Source of the DNA: Acidobacteriaceae bacterium | GTDB taxonomy: Bacteria > Acidobacteriota > Terriglobia > Terriglobales > Acidobacteriaceae | Length of the DNA: 14,559 nucleotides | Assembly (NCBI GenBank): GCA_030838305.1 | Contig: JAUTWY010000613.1 | Location: 1-14,559 of the forward strand | Reading direction: 5' to 3' | Part shown: positions 13,457 through 14,559 of the stretch, one piece after another | Layout: each line of letters begins with the position of its first letter | How positions within the stretch are numbered: position 1 is the first letter of the stretch | Program-made: the position numbers and the translations under genes | Notes under the pieces: model-generated | The model's input: only the letters and a program-made list of their open reading frames with translations | Told to the model about the DNA's origin: nothing | Databases searched by the model: none

Positions 13457-14559
13457 ATGATCATGATGAAGATGAGGATGAAAGAAACCACCATAAGACA
13501 TGGGGTGTACGGCGGGCGGTTGAGCATTCTTTTCATGGCGGCCGTTCTGAGTCCTTCTCTACAAGCCCAACAGCTCGCCCTTCAAGCGCTAGTCACGCCT
13601 TCCACCACGATCAATAAAGATGGCCATCCCATCACTTTTGCGCTTCACGGATTTATCGAGTTCCAATCTCTCGCCGAGATGTTCCGTTACGTCGATTCTC
13701 AGACTCAGCGCTGGAAAAGTGATGCAAACTTTGACGGCGCGAAACGGCAGCTTCTGGCGCGCGAATTGCTGCGCCGGGGCGTCGAGAGCCGCGTTATCTC
13801 GATGACCGACGAACGCCCGCTTGAAGTGCTCGTTACGCATACGCGCGAAGAACTTCTGCAAGCGCTGAAGAACGTGAAGGAGCCAGTGCCGCCCAGTTAC
13901 GCGGACGCGTTTCTGCAAGTGCAGGAGAAATGGAAGCACTCTCTGAACTGTTGGAGCGCCTCGCCATCGATTCCGGGAAGGGTCCTTTCCAACTGGTACC
14001 CCATTCAGGAAGGCATCCAGCTCTACGGCGCCACTTATGATTCAACCGAGCATTTCTGGCAGGCCGTGAAGTATCACCCCGACGTCATCGTAGCTGAGCT
14101 GATCAAGTTGGTCGCCGTGGTGGAGCAGAAAAACTGGAAACCTTGGCTCGCACGGCTGGATGACGACCCCAAGCTGTATTTGCCCAACGCCTATGCGGTA
14201 GAGTTCCTGCGCCACAACCTGGCGCCGGAGCGGCTGCACTGGTTTCGGGACGAACTCGCTCGCCACGGCCTGCAGGCGAGTGACCGCGCCCGGTCAACTC
14301 AGCAGCGCGGCGCCATTTCGCTCCGCTTCAGCGCGTTCGAAGAAAAAGTTCTGTGGGGTGACCTGGCGGATTTGTTTCATCTGCTCTACACGTTTTCTAA
14401 GCCCGACGATCCCATCCGGGACCAGTTGGCGGAAAGCCACTTTGACGCAGTCTACTTGGATGAGCGCCGGATGGGTTTCATCAGCGAAGAGTTTCGATCG
14501 CTGATGCTCGAAATCTGGAAAGTGAAATTTCTGCAGATGCCTCGCTTTCGCGAGCTCGT
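13457..14559 (+). CDS. Exported protein with NADAR-like motifs (3' truncated by the window)
   Basis: A frame is open from ATG 13457 to the right edge, at least 367 residues with no stop. Residues about 21-37 form a Sec signal peptide (RLSILFMAAVLSPSLQA, cleavage before QQ). Residues 40-170 are an unrecognised helical region with many charged residues. From 177, LSNWYPIQEGIQLYGATYDS followed by TEHFWQAVKY closely follows the N-terminal motif of NADAR (YbiA-like) domains (SNFYP...YDG..F.S.EH.YQA.KF). At the edge, LMLEIWKVKFLQMPRFREL resembles their C-terminal VM..L..KF.QNP.LR..L helix. About 140 residues separate the two motifs, more than usual, so an insertion or a divergent family is implied. 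NADAR enzymes act on ADP-ribose derivatives, normally in the cytoplasm; an exported one would be odd. The exact start among several ATGs (13457-13478) is uncertain; GGGGA at 13451 favours 13463. Confidence 0.7.
   Translation, partial: MIMMKMRMKETTIRHGVYGGRLSILFMAAVLSPSLQAQQLALQALVTPSTTINKDGHPITFALHGFIEFQSLAEMFRYVDSQTQRWKSDANFDGAKRQLLARELLRRGVESRVISMTDERPLEVLVTHTREELLQALKNVKEPVPPSYADAFLQVQEKWKHSLNCWSASPSIPGRVLSNWYPIQEGIQLYGATYDSTEHFWQAVKYHPDVIVAELIKLVAVVEQKNWKPWLARLDDDPKLYLPNAYAVEFLRHNLAPERLHWFRDELARHGLQASDRARSTQQRGAISLRFSAFEEKVLWGDLADLFHLLYTFSKPDDPIRDQLAESHFDAVYLDERRMGFISEEFRSLMLEIWKVKFLQMPRFREL

Noticed and set aside
13589..13939. 116-codon minus-strand frame
   Set aside because: Antisense to the exported NADAR-like gene, whose plus-strand frame is open for over 1.1 kb with a good signal peptide.

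Overview
The window looks like a chromosomal segment from a free-living Acidobacteriota-type bacterium. That reading rests on the gene set and the style of the proteins: an ECF sigma / zinc-finger anti-sigma / DUF4097 cassette, an F420-family PPOX protein, a DUF1059 protein, and GC-rich palindromic intergenic repeats. No phylogenetic marker was tested. The DNA is moderately GC-rich, densely coded and mostly on the minus strand. I see no rRNA, tRNA, CRISPR array, IS element or phage gene.

Layout. (1) Bases 1-224 (+) hold the C-terminal end of a galactose-1-phosphate uridylyltransferase-like protein. (2) Bases 5109 down to 269 (-) form a six-gene run: ECF sigma factor, membrane zinc-finger anti-sigma factor, exported DUF4097 beta-repeat protein, shikimate kinase (aroK), an exported protein of unknown function, and an AI-2E/PerM-family membrane protein. 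(3) A 361-base non-coding gap (5110-5470) lies upstream of the sigma gene and carries a near-repeat pair. (4) An MFSD1-like MFS transporter (6763-5471) and a small DUF1059 protein (7101-6919) follow, both minus. (5) A lower-glycolysis operon runs gap - pgk - macro domain - tpiA (10992 down to 7281). The macro-domain gene overlaps pgk and tpiA by four bases on each side. A cloverleaf-like palindromic element sits between gap and pgk, and another GC-rich hairpin follows tpiA. (6) A PPOX/F420-family oxidoreductase (-) diverges from a P-loop polynucleotide-kinase-like protein (+) that has an RGG-rich disordered N-terminus. (7) An isochorismatase-family hydrolase (-) diverges from a large plus-strand gene that runs off the right edge at 14559. 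This last gene encodes an apparently exported protein with NADAR-like sequence motifs.

How the genes may work together. The sigma/anti-sigma pair probably controls an envelope response that includes the DUF4097 protein, with aroK and two envelope proteins riding on the same transcript. The gap-pgk-tpiA genes encode three linked steps of triose-phosphate metabolism. The coupled macro-domain protein suggests that ADP-ribose or O-acetyl-ADP-ribose turnover is tied to this NAD-using pathway. The exported NADAR-like protein about 5 kb away would be a second ADP-ribose-type enzyme, but that link is only inferred.
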